Positions 32,786-39,833 of a DNA stretch of 64,000 nt are shown in pieces. A program made the position numbers and the translations under genes. The notes under the pieces were generated by a model, which saw only the letters and a program-made list of their open reading frames with translations, made no database searches and was not told the origin of the DNA. The DNA is taken from the NCBI RefSeq assembly GCF_019968765.1, contig NZ_CP074151.1:1-64000 (forward strand), read 5' to 3'. This DNA is from Enterobacter sp. JBIWA008 (GTDB lineage Bacteria > Pseudomonadota > Gammaproteobacteria > Enterobacterales > Enterobacteriaceae). Position 1 is the stretch's first letter. Each line of letters starts with the position of its first letter.

Positions 32786-33040
32786 ATGGGTAAGGATCTG
32801 AAATATGAAGTTATTCCGCGAGGGACTCATATCCCTTACATCACACCGGGCAAATGGACCTTCATACAACGTAAGCGTGAATATGGGGGAGGCTGGTGGT
32901 TCGGGAGGGCTTATGACGATCACTTTCTGCTTGAGTTTGAGCGCCCAGCATCGCTGAGCGAAGGAATCGACTACATCAATGCTTACGAAAAGGTCAGCAA
33001 GTTGCCTGACTGGGACGATGATTTTAATTTGGAGGGGTAG
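32786..33040 (+). CDS. SOS-controlled small protein
   Basis: 84 aa from ATG 32786 (GAGG upstream; a longer frame from 32723 would run through the SOS box). Aromatic/basic N-terminal half (PGKWTFIQRKREYGGGWWFGRAYDDHFLLEF) and an acidic end. Its stop TAG abuts the ATG of the UmuD-like gene, so they are co-translated. Not recognised; DinI-like or other LexA-regulon partner is possible. Confidence 0.65.
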   Translation: MGKDLKYEVIPRGTHIPYITPGKWTFIQRKREYGGGWWFGRAYDDHFLLEFERPASLSEGIDYINAYEKVSKLPDWDDDFNLEG

Positions 33041-33352
33041 ATGGGGTTTCCTTCACCAGCGACTGACTATATAGAGTCCAGGTTAACCATAGACAGGATC
33101 TGTCAGATAGACGGTAATTGCGTTGTCATTGAGACTACGACCGGTTACGCAGTTGTTAACCGGTCAATGAAAGCAAAGCAGGGTGATATGGTACTGATCT
33201 CGATGTTCGGGCGAAACCTATTTGCCAGGGTCCATGGAGCGACCTTGCGAGAAAAGGACGGGAAAATAATCGCGGGTGAGGAGCTCAATGAAGTTCATGT
33301 TGCGGGCGTAGTAACCTTCACAATTCACAGAACTCCAGGTACCCGCACTTAA
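33041..33352 (+). CDS. UmuD-like protein lacking the catalytic dyad region
   Basis: 103 aa. Begins GFPSPATDYIESRLTIDRIC like UmuD, and ends with the S24 beta fold (KQGDMVLISMFGRNLFARVHG, VHVAGVVTFTI). The GDSM serine segment is replaced by TTTGYAVVNRS, and no obvious lysine dyad remains. It resembles P1 HumD (a UmuD' homolog) in lineage. No umuC follows, so it may alter host Pol V. The first five bases of the next element, TTTTT, follow its stop. Confidence 0.75.
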   Translation: MGFPSPATDYIESRLTIDRICQIDGNCVVIETTTGYAVVNRSMKAKQGDMVLISMFGRNLFARVHGATLREKDGKIIAGEELNEVHVAGVVTFTIHRTPGTRT

Positions 33353-33742
33353 TCCTTTTTGGGGTAGTGACCGGGTAGCTGCGATAACTGCCAACTATTA
33401 TCCTTCCACCTTCACGCGCTGCGCTCGATGTTGCAGCCCGTCTCCGAGTTACCAGATTCACGATTATTATTGCTGGTCAATGAAATAAATACGAATACCC
33501 AAAATCTGGCCATGCTATGACATGGCTAGCTGAAAGCATCATTTATTCGTCTTGCTAAAATCGGCCATTCTGGTAACTTAGGTATCGGAGCTGATTGCCA
33601 AGGCTGTAAGTGACCTAAAAGACAGCAAATCGAACTACCTGCCAATGACAGTTGATCTTTATTAACCATGCTGGCAAGCGTAGTGACTTAAACACTTACC
33701 ACTACTTTTAAAGTCCAGCATTGTTAAGACAGGATCACTACT

Positions 33743-34675
33743 ATGAGTACCGATCTCTCAAAACTTTGCGCAGATTTCCTACGTCAAAATCATGTTTCCC
33801 AATCCACTGAAAAGCTAAAAGCTTCACATGCAAGAGAGCTGGTTGCAGCATTTTTCGGTTACAAGAGCCATGCGGCACTCATGGCCGAGAAGACCTACCC
33901 GCTGGTTCAGCTCGAAGAGGCATATATCTTCATTCCTGATATACCGTTGATGAATGACAGACGCTCGAAACTCAACGGTTTGCCAAATGACCTTACCCAC
34001 TCAATTGACCTCGCCAGGCTTCTATCAGACATGCTTACCAGTAAAGGGCTATGTGGTGGAAATGTCTGGATCCATGACACACTGGAAAACTATATTGTCG
34101 AAGTTTTACTACCCGATTGCCAATCTCTTATAGATGATCAGCTTTCCGGTTCGATGGCTGAAACCAATGCGGAATTTTTCGATGCGCCTTATTATGACGA
34201 TGTGCAAATCGAGGATCGTGGTGACAAACTGGTGGCTATTGCCAAAACCCAATATAAGGGCGAGACACTGGACGATAGGCCGTTCTGTGGTGACACCCTT
34301 GATATAGTTGTGCAGGTGATATTGCCCCGCATGGCTGGCAAGCGCGGTTTTTACGATTTAGAGCTTGAAGCTGGAGGCTGCGTCAATGACGACTGGGTTG
34401 ACCCGGAGCTAAAGTATGGCAAACCTCCTCAGAGCAGACTGGCAGCGGAGCTTGGCATAACAGACGAAGATCTTGAATCGCTGGAATGGGACACACAGGA
34501 AAACAGTAGTGATGACGGTTTGATCTATGACTTTGTGTTGACCTTTGACAAAAGTTGTCCGCCTGAGATTTTGGAGATGATCGAAGGATTATCGGATAAT
34601 TTGACGATCCGTGTTTCTGCAAATGCGTTTGACAACCCTTATCCGGATGAAAACATGCATTACGAATATCCGTAG
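33743..34675 (+). CDS. Passenger gene of the inverted-repeat cassette
   Basis: 310 aa. The N-terminal 50 residues (KLKASHARELVAAFFGYKSHAALMAEK) have the helical pattern found at the start of glyoxalase-superfamily-associated plasmid proteins. The rest is acidic, with no transposase DDE motif. No signal peptide. 383 bp precede it inside the element without a gene, apart from the terminal repeat. A hairpin terminator follows. Function unknown; selection of the cassette suggests some host benefit. Confidence 0.65.
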   Translation: MSTDLSKLCADFLRQNHVSQSTEKLKASHARELVAAFFGYKSHAALMAEKTYPLVQLEEAYIFIPDIPLMNDRRSKLNGLPNDLTHSIDLARLLSDMLTSKGLCGGNVWIHDTLENYIVEVLLPDCQSLIDDQLSGSMAETNAEFFDAPYYDDVQIEDRGDKLVAIAKTQYKGETLDDRPFCGDTLDIVVQVILPRMAGKRGFYDLELEAGGCVNDDWVDPELKYGKPPQSRLAAELGITDEDLESLEWDTQENSSDDGLIYDFVLTFDKSCPPEILEMIEGLSDNLTIRVSANAFDNPYPDENMHYEYP

Positions 34676-34717
34676 CAAAGAACAAGACGGTGAAGGCGTC
34701 TGAAGCCCAATGGAATG

Positions 34718-34747
34718 AAAACGTACGCTAATTAGCGTACGTTTTTC
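34718..34747. terminator. Palindromic terminator inside the cassette
   Basis: AAAACGTACGCTAA / TTAGCGTACGTTTT is perfectly self-complementary with a T5 tract after it; follows the passenger gene. Confidence 0.75.
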
Positions 34748-34781
34748 CCAATAGTTGGCAGTTATCGCAGCTACCCGGTCA

Positions 34782-35204
34782 CTACCCCTTTTTATGGGCG
34801 TAGCCTTGTTCTTGAAGGTTTTCAAACGATTCGGTTATTGACCAAGGGACCGATTTAAACCGCTCGATCGCCTTCAACACCTCTACAGCGGTCGCCGTTG
34901 GCTCGATGGCCCCCTGAAGCCACGGGAGAAGGGCATCAATAATGCGATCTTTCATGTTCTCACCGTCCGCAAGCAGCTGGGCTTGGTACGCTTGAATGTC
35001 GGCCACCAGCGCCGACTCAGCCAGGCGTTGAAAAGGTTCTCCCTCTCCCGGTTCGTCAAGCAACTCCAGGCGCTCTTTAATGCGTTGCGTATCCCGCGTT
35101 ATCGCGTCGGAGGGAGTTGTGGCCAACCAGAGCTGGCAAAGATGATCGGGAATAACGATCGTCGTTCGCGTGCCGGTGCTCTTCCTCACATAGTTCACTT
35201 TCAT
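34782..35204 (-). CDS. Unknown 140-aa protein, 3' end remade by insertion
   Basis: Helical protein (TIVIPDHLCQLWLATTPSDAITRDTQRIKERL). The last codons read AHKKG-stop, where the GGG and the TAG come from the inverted repeat at 34788. Joining the flanks before insertion predicts AHKKD-stop, so the insertion only changed the final residue. It is divergent from 35350 across two identical operator palindromes. Function unknown. Confidence 0.6.
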   Translation of the reverse strand: MKVNYVRKSTGTRTTIVIPDHLCQLWLATTPSDAITRDTQRIKERLELLDEPGEGEPFQRLAESALVADIQAYQAQLLADGENMKDRIIDALLPWLQGAIEPTATAVEVLKAIERFKSVPWSITESFENLQEQGYAHKKG

Positions 35205-35255
35205 GGATTGAACCTCTTTTTTCAGAAAGCCACATAATACCGATCATTCATTTAT

Positions 35256-35313
35256 GAGTAAATATTTACTCAATCCCATTGACGTAACTCCATGAATGAG
35301 TAAATATTTACTC
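35256..35313. promoter_or_regulatory. Two identical 16-bp palindromic operators
   Basis: GAGTAAATATTTACTC occurs at 35256-35271 and 35298-35313, 42 bp apart (four helical turns), between divergent genes. Perfect symmetry and equal spacing suggest a dimeric repressor binding cooperatively. The gene products on either side are candidates for the regulator. Confidence 0.7.
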
Positions 35314-35349
35314 GTCAGAAGAGTTAGATAAAAGATAAGGATGAACGCG

Positions 35350-35697
35350 ATGAAACCGATACTCAACAAAGAGATCACCACACTTGCGGAGCTGGTGGCC
35401 GCAACTGAAAATCTTGAGCCAACAGACCCGAAATTAGTCGCGGCGATTAACGAAGTGCCTGCAGCGGCAAACACAGACATAACCTCTCCACTGCGGATTA
35501 TTTCCGATTACATGCAGCGCTTCATCAGCAACAACAAGGATGCAAAATTGTATGAGGCAAAAGATCGGCTCGAACGTAAGATCATGCAGTTTACCTCGGA
35601 TGGATATGATGAGCGGTGCCTGCGCCAGGCACTCTCTACCGCCACCAGCTGCCACACGCGGGAAGCGTTTATCGATGCCTTACAGAGTGAAGCATGA
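35350..35697 (+). CDS. Unknown 115-aa protein
   Basis: Start at ATG 35350 (AAGG at 9 nt); an ATG at 35341 sits too close to the site. Acidic N-terminal helix region (EITTLAELVAATENLEPTDPKLVAAINE), then RDYMQRF-like helices and a final CLRQALSTATSCHTREAFIDAL. Overlaps the next gene by 4 nt. Possibly the ligand of the palindromic operators. Not recognised. Confidence 0.55.
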   Translation: MKPILNKEITTLAELVAATENLEPTDPKLVAAINEVPAAANTDITSPLRIISDYMQRFISNNKDAKLYEAKDRLERKIMQFTSDGYDERCLRQALSTATSCHTREAFIDALQSEA

Positions 35698-36392
35698 AAA
35701 TGACTAGCCCACAGCAGCCCGTAAAGCACCTGATTATAATGGCGTGCTCGGCGACAAAGAGCAGGGCGGCGGCCCCGGCAATGGACCTTTACAAAGGGGT
35801 TATGTATTCAACATTCCGCGCGAACGTACCCGCAATACGTCCTGCAATTGTTATCTTGTCGGCAAAGCACGGCTTTATTGAAGCTGACCGTGTTATCGAA
35901 CCTTATGAGCAGCGCATGACTGAAGCGCGTGCAGATGAAATGATTGCGGAGTTGCCTGATCTTGACTCAATAAGCTGGCCAGCTGGCGTTCACTCAATAC
36001 TGCTGGCTGGTGGTAAAACCTATCAGCGAGTGATGCGAGCAGCGATTAAACGCCGTATTGAACTTGGCTTGCTGGATAACGGCATCATTATCGAACAAAC
36101 GAGTGGTGGCATTGGCTATCAACGGGCGCAGCTAGGCGCTTATCTGCGTAGCCTGCCTAACTCCAACGTGAACCATGATAAAGTAACCGCGAATACTACA
36201 ATGCACATAAAGGGGAGGACCATGAGTAACCAATTAGATGCTCAGGCTGAGCAGGACACAGCAGCTGAAGGCTGCAATCCCAAAGAGGTATTGATCATCA
36301 ACGGCTTGGGCCAGAAACCAGGTAACGGTAAATCAGTACCGTTTCAGATGCAGGAAAAGAGCGACCGGGCGACGGCTGAAGGACAAGAGTAA
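35694..36392 (+). CDS. DUF6884-like protein
   Basis: 232 aa. The N-terminal 165 residues show LIIMACSATKSRAAAPAMDLYKG, VILSAKHGFIEAD, IEPYEQRM and HSILLAGGKTYQRVM, the pattern of DUF6884-type phage proteins distantly linked to deazaguanine enzymes. The C-terminal 56 residues are polar and start at an internal Met with its own ribosome site (see 36222). Coupled to both neighbours. Confidence 0.68.
   Translation: MKMTSPQQPVKHLIIMACSATKSRAAAPAMDLYKGVMYSTFRANVPAIRPAIVILSAKHGFIEADRVIEPYEQRMTEARADEMIAELPDLDSISWPAGVHSILLAGGKTYQRVMRAAIKRRIELGLLDNGIIIEQTSGGIGYQRAQLGAYLRSLPNSNVNHDKVTANTTMHIKGRTMSNQLDAQAEQDTAAEGCNPKEVLIINGLGQKPGNGKSVPFQMQEKSDRATAEGQE
36222..36392 (+). CDS. Possible in-frame internal start: 56-aa protein
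   Basis: GGGGAGG lies 5 nt before ATG 36222, in frame with the DUF6884-like gene. The product would be the polar tail MSNQLDAQAEQDTAAE ... SDRATAEGQE. This could make a separate small protein, or the join could reflect an old gene fusion. It ends at the start of the next gene. Confidence 0.45.
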   Translation: MSNQLDAQAEQDTAAEGCNPKEVLIINGLGQKPGNGKSVPFQMQEKSDRATAEGQE

Positions 36393-36856
36393 TGTTAGAT
36401 CTACGAAGTTATGAAAGCCAGCTGGATGATCCAGCCTGGCGCAAACTTCACATATCCGGGCCGGTCGATGAATTGAAAGCTGTGGCCAATGTTGCCCGAT
36501 TAATTTTTATCGCCATACTGGAAGACTGCCAACCAGGAGTAAGCACAGAGGGGACTTGTGCTTACTCAACTGTCCTCGTGAAGATGATGCTGGAAAGCCG
36601 CACAGGATACAAAGTCACCCAGAAAGGCGGCGATGGGCAAGGTGACGGCGGTTATTTCGATGCTGCTGGTGGTCACGGCCATTACTGGGTTGAGGTTGAT
36701 ACGGCTGCAGGTGCATATGTTGTGGACATTACTGCAGATCAGTTTGGTGCCGATCCCGTGGTCGTAGTGCCCGCCAGCAACCCTCAATATGTACCAGGTG
36801 ATCAGCAGCTGGTGGATGAGCAATTTATTGGATTCATCCAAGGTATTGTCAGTTGA
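36392..36856 (+). CDS. Transglutaminase/papain-like fold protein
   Basis: 154 aa. A Cys in GTCAYSTVLVKMML (residue about 52), a His in GHGHYWVEVDTAAG (about 91) and an Asp in VVDITADQFGADP (about 105) have the order of Cys-His-Asp transglutaminase-like proteins. No signal peptide, so it would act in the cytoplasm, perhaps on host proteins. Activity is inferred from spacing only. Confidence 0.62.
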   Translation: MLDLRSYESQLDDPAWRKLHISGPVDELKAVANVARLIFIAILEDCQPGVSTEGTCAYSTVLVKMMLESRTGYKVTQKGGDGQGDGGYFDAAGGHGHYWVEVDTAAGAYVVDITADQFGADPVVVVPASNPQYVPGDQQLVDEQFIGFIQGIVS

Positions 36857-36885
36857 ACGGGCGGGCGAAATGCCCACCGCTCTTA
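36856..36885. terminator. Hairpin between converging genes
   Basis: GGGCGGGC-gaaat-GCCCACCGC stem between the 36392 (+) and 36886 (-) genes; weak T tract. Confidence 0.45.
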
Positions 36886-37629
36886 TCACTCAGTGTGAGC
36901 GATCGCCGCGAGACACTGTAAACGCGCTTTTTCAACGGCGGCCGCCTTAACATCCGGGGGGATTTTTTCCGCCGTGCCCAATGTGGCGTACATATCGAGC
37001 GAAGGGGCATAGAACAGGCTATGGCCAATGTATTCGGCAATCTCCCCCACCATCTCAAAGTCACACGCCAGTAACTCTGCTTCTCCCTCAGGGCCATTCG
37101 GGAACTGGATAAAAATCTGCTTACCTAACCCCATTACCCGGCAAGCTGTTGCATACACCGCATGCAGGAGGTTTGGTGATTCCGTTGCCACTGGCTGACT
37201 CACGCCGCTGAGTATGCCGTTACGCTCTTTATTGAATGGATCATAGGAAGATAAACGTTCTACACGCCAGCACCCAGCCAGTGAGCCCTTTTGGAAAATT
37301 ATGGGACTAATGTGAAGGTTCAGGGCATTGATTAGATCTTGAGCGATGCCATAGTCGGTCATTATACTCAACGATCTGCAGCCGAAAGATTGCGCGTGCG
37401 CGTTCAGTTCTGCGTTCGTCATATCGTCTCTGCGCGCAGTAATGTAGTTGCGCCCGCCCCCCACTTCTGACCAGACGGCGACGCCATTCTCTTGATCTTC
37501 CTCTTCCCTGTAACCGAAAAAGCTCATTACGGCGCGCTCAATAGTGATGAAAGGGAAGGACTTGTCTGCGCCTATTTCAACCAGTAACCCGTTGCGCAAA
37601 AGGTAATGATTGGAGGTGTTTTCTTTCAT
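36886..37629 (-). CDS. Unknown 247-aa protein
   Basis: Mixed alpha/beta protein (NGLLVEIGADKSFPFITIERAVMSFFGYREEE; LGKQIFIQFPNGPEGEAELLACDFEMVGEIAEYIGHSLFY). Ends in a charged helix. First downstream gene after 37641 with 11 nt between. No motif recognised. The operon 39760-36886 appears to be transcribed from the C1-like operator at 39813. Confidence 0.58.
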   Translation of the reverse strand: MKENTSNHYLLRNGLLVEIGADKSFPFITIERAVMSFFGYREEEDQENGVAVWSEVGGGRNYITARRDDMTNAELNAHAQSFGCRSLSIMTDYGIAQDLINALNLHISPIIFQKGSLAGCWRVERLSSYDPFNKERNGILSGVSQPVATESPNLLHAVYATACRVMGLGKQIFIQFPNGPEGEAELLACDFEMVGEIAEYIGHSLFYAPSLDMYATLGTAEKIPPDVKAAAVEKARLQCLAAIAHTE

Positions 37630-37640
37630 GATTATCTCTC

Positions 37641-38306
37641 TTAAAAACCCAGCATGTTGGCTGGCCGTGTTTCAGGCATATCTATACCGGCGGCCTCCAG
37701 TTTCCGACGCAATCGGTAAATTGTGTGGGAATCCTCGCGGCGCTGCTTTTCCAGTTCGTTGATCTTGGTGGCCTGCTGGTGGCTCTCACGTAGATATGAG
37801 CGCTGCTCTTGCAAAAGAGCGTCCGGATCACCTACCCGATGAAGTAAATAAGACAGCAGCCCGCGCTCAGCATCCTTATCGGAATCATGTGCCCAGAAGC
37901 ATGCGAGATCACGATTACCGCCCCAGCTATTACCAACCAGACAACAGATATGTCCTGCCATTAGTTTTACGTGCCCGCGCTTATTCACCCACAACAGCCC
38001 CCAGCGGTCAGGAAGGTCTGCGATGTTAATGATCCCCTCCGGGCACATGTAGTAGCGGTAATCACCAAGTCCGCCCGCCTGCCGATGGGGTTTATGCTTG
38101 TCCCTGAGGAAATCAGAACGTGACACCTTCACTTCCACCAGCACGCTACCGCCATGATATCCCCAGCGATAGCCCCATGCGTCAGCTCGCTCTGAATCCC
38201 CGACGGCACCCACCTCATTGAGAGCGATCTTACAGCCCGGGCCACGCCCTGATTCGGCTCGAAGAAGCCAGCGGCGCGCTATATCATTAAGCTCGCTATG
38301 TGTCAT
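37641..38306 (-). CDS. Restriction-endonuclease-fold (MmcB-like) protein
   Basis: 221 aa from ATG 38306, overlapping the TGA of the upstream gene (ATGA). GGSVLVEVKVSRSDFLRDKHKPHR with the preceding acidic residues is the ExK core of PD-(D/E)XK nucleases, and GDYRYYMCPEGII follows as in MmcB-type proteins. A C-terminal coiled coil (QQATKINELEKQRREDSHTIYRLRRKLEAAG) may oligomerise it. Substrate unknown; DNA repair or host DNA attack are possible. Confidence 0.7.
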   Translation of the reverse strand: MTHSELNDIARRWLLRAESGRGPGCKIALNEVGAVGDSERADAWGYRWGYHGGSVLVEVKVSRSDFLRDKHKPHRQAGGLGDYRYYMCPEGIINIADLPDRWGLLWVNKRGHVKLMAGHICCLVGNSWGGNRDLACFWAHDSDKDAERGLLSYLLHRVGDPDALLQEQRSYLRESHQQATKINELEKQRREDSHTIYRLRRKLEAAGIDMPETRPANMLGF

Positions 38307-38944
38307 ACAACAACCACCCAATCGCAAGCCAATACATCCCCTACGGATGGTTGCCACGGGACGACCACGTTTTGGGCATTCAAAAGAGCAAAATGATCTC
38401 CATAGGGAGAATCATCAGCTGCACGCACCATCCAGCAGTATTGGCCACCAGCATTCCAGCCCTTACGAGAGACTTTTTTCCCTTCTTTAAGCCACATAAG
38501 GGCGTCTGAGAAATCGGCCGCTTCGAGATCAATTTCAGCAGCTACAGTTTCACCTACGCTGCGACCACCAAATATTGAGTTGCATATCGAGTCCATCTTT
38601 TCAGCACTGGTTAAAGTGTGGTTGATAGCGTATTGCGCCAGTTCACCCCAGCATGGCTCCTGTTTAACCAGTGAATGACCGTCATGGAATCGCTTCGAGG
38701 GGCAATATGAAAGCGAGCCAGCCCGATCGGAAATTAGCCATCCTCCAGATTTTACGGATAGCAGCTCTATGAACTCTTTTTCTACGTCAATATACATCCC
38801 GGCAGGCTCTAGGAGCATGATTCGTGCAAGGCCCGAGCTGGGACACGACAGAACGTCAATGATTTGCGAAGCGTGAACCACCTTAAGGCCAAGGAATTTG
38901 GGCATCTGAAAGAGCTTTTTCTTGCTTACAGTGACATTAACCAT
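38303..38944 (-). CDS. Protein with C-terminal Tad2-like (DUF2829) domain
   Basis: 213 aa from ATG 38944. The last 70 residues (FSDALMWLKEGKKVSRKGWNAGGQYCW ... VVPWQPSVGDVLACDWVVV) have the DUF2829 order: ALxxLKxGKKVxRxGWN, then PWxxSxxDxLAxDW. Tad2 proteins of this family sequester the cyclic nucleotide of Thoeris defence. The N-terminal 140 residues are additional and of unknown fold (KFLGLKVVHASQIIDVLS). Ligand pocket cannot be checked by eye. Confidence 0.72.
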   Translation of the reverse strand: MVNVTVSKKKLFQMPKFLGLKVVHASQIIDVLSCPSSGLARIMLLEPAGMYIDVEKEFIELLSVKSGGWLISDRAGSLSYCPSKRFHDGHSLVKQEPCWGELAQYAINHTLTSAEKMDSICNSIFGGRSVGETVAAEIDLEAADFSDALMWLKEGKKVSRKGWNAGGQYCWMVRAADDSPYGDHFALLNAQNVVVPWQPSVGDVLACDWVVVV

Positions 38945-39419
38945 TCCGCTTCGCCTTCTCAGTGAAGGTGTATATCCGGCGCTTAATGTGCCCCACACGC
39001 GGAGCTGGCACCAAATCACTCTGTATGACTCCCTGAGCCACCAGCGCGCGTGCAGCGCGTAGAAACTGGGTAGCATCGGCCTTTCCTGCCAGTTGGAACT
39101 GACGAGCGTAAACAAAGCCTTTATGGAGTATTTCGGCCATCATCAACCGCTGAGTAGCCGTTTCTTTGTAAGCAAAAATCGCCCGGGCTTCTTCAACGGG
39201 CATGGCCAGCTGATAGCCGCGCGCGTCCTTGCGCAAGATTCCTTGCTGGCAGAGGTTGCGTAACTCATTGCGGGCGCGAAACTCACCATCAGCCAAAAAG
39301 AAAGGGTAGATATTGCACGGAGGCACCCATTCACCAGAGGCATCAATGAAGAACGCCACCAACTGCTTAGATAGCTCTGGGTAAGAGGATGGGTAACAGT
39401 TGAGTGTTGGATAAATCAC
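38937..39419 (-). CDS. Winged-helix-like unknown protein
   Basis: 160 aa. A pattern of helices with QQGILRKDARGYQLAMP and ALVAQGVIQSDLV suggests two winged-helix-like modules. The stop overlaps the next gene. Its own start overlaps the stop region of 39416-39760. Possibly a regulator or replication accessory. Confidence 0.58.
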   Translation of the reverse strand: MIYPTLNCYPSSYPELSKQLVAFFIDASGEWVPPCNIYPFFLADGEFRARNELRNLCQQGILRKDARGYQLAMPVEEARAIFAYKETATQRLMMAEILHKGFVYARQFQLAGKADATQFLRAARALVAQGVIQSDLVPAPRVGHIKRRIYTFTEKAKRNG

Positions 39420-39760
39420 TTACACCCCCGGGAAGGGAATCGTCCCTTGTTGGTGTCCGGGGCAATAAAGCCGGTATGCTCGCGCGCAAAAACGCGGTTA
39501 ACCTGTTCAGTCATAGCCTGGTAATGTTCCTGATAGTGGGCCAGGAATTTTTCGGCAGTTACGACAGACACATGCTGGACGTAATGGATCGCGCCTTCAA
39601 TGGTCTGCCATTCTTTATCGAGAGAAAATACAGGGACCGCTTTAAGACCGGTATAAATGCCGAAAACGACTACGGGCTTTTGGCGTTTAATTCCGGCGGC
39701 GAATGTTACAACAACGCCGTCAACTTCGAAGCGGCTGGTGCTCTGAATTGAGTCCTGCAA
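39416..39760 (-). CDS. Unknown 114-aa protein, first gene of its operon
   Basis: TTG start at 39760 behind GGAGGG. Basic C-terminus (REHTGFIAPDTNKGRFPSRG), beta-rich N-terminal half (VDGVVVTFAAGIKRQKPVVVFGIYTG). A complementary (+) frame of similar length overlaps, but it has no ribosome site. Behind a C1-like operator with a possible TTGTAA-16-TAAATT promoter. Confidence 0.55.
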   Translation of the reverse strand: MQDSIQSTSRFEVDGVVVTFAAGIKRQKPVVVFGIYTGLKAVPVFSLDKEWQTIEGAIHYVQHVSVVTAEKFLAHYQEHYQAMTEQVNRVFAREHTGFIAPDTNKGRFPSRGCK

Positions 39761-39812
39761 TTCACCCTCCTGTGGTTCGAGGGTAATTTACAGGAAAATA
39801 CACTGCTTACAA

Positions 39813-39827
39813 GTTATTATTAGAAAA
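39813..39827 (-). promoter_or_regulatory. C1-like operator motif (copy 7)
   Basis: Minus strand TTTTCTAATAATAAC, the copy most like the P1 C1 operator core (TCTAATAA). It is 53 bp upstream of the 39760 start. Confidence 0.62.
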
Positions 39828-39833
39828 TGCCAC

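Larger units (their letters stand above)
33361..34788. mobile_element. Transposase-less cassette with 39-bp inverted repeats
   Basis: Perfect 39-bp inverted repeats (33361-33399 and 34750-34788), starting GGGGTAGTGACC, flanked by the 5-bp duplication TTTTT at 33356-33360 and 34789-34793. IRs of about 38 bp starting GGGG with 5-bp duplications are typical of Tn3-family elements. The 1,428-bp interior has one (+) gene and no transposase. It would be moved by a Tn3-type transposase from outside (a mobile insertion cassette). The interior has no Chi octamer by eye, while the surroundings average about one per kb. Confidence 0.85.

Noticed and set aside
39404..39751. A 115-codon (+) frame opposite the 39416-39760 gene
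   Set aside because: No ribosome site, opposite to an operon with coupled genes and an operator; the minus-strand gene has GGAGGG before its TTG start.
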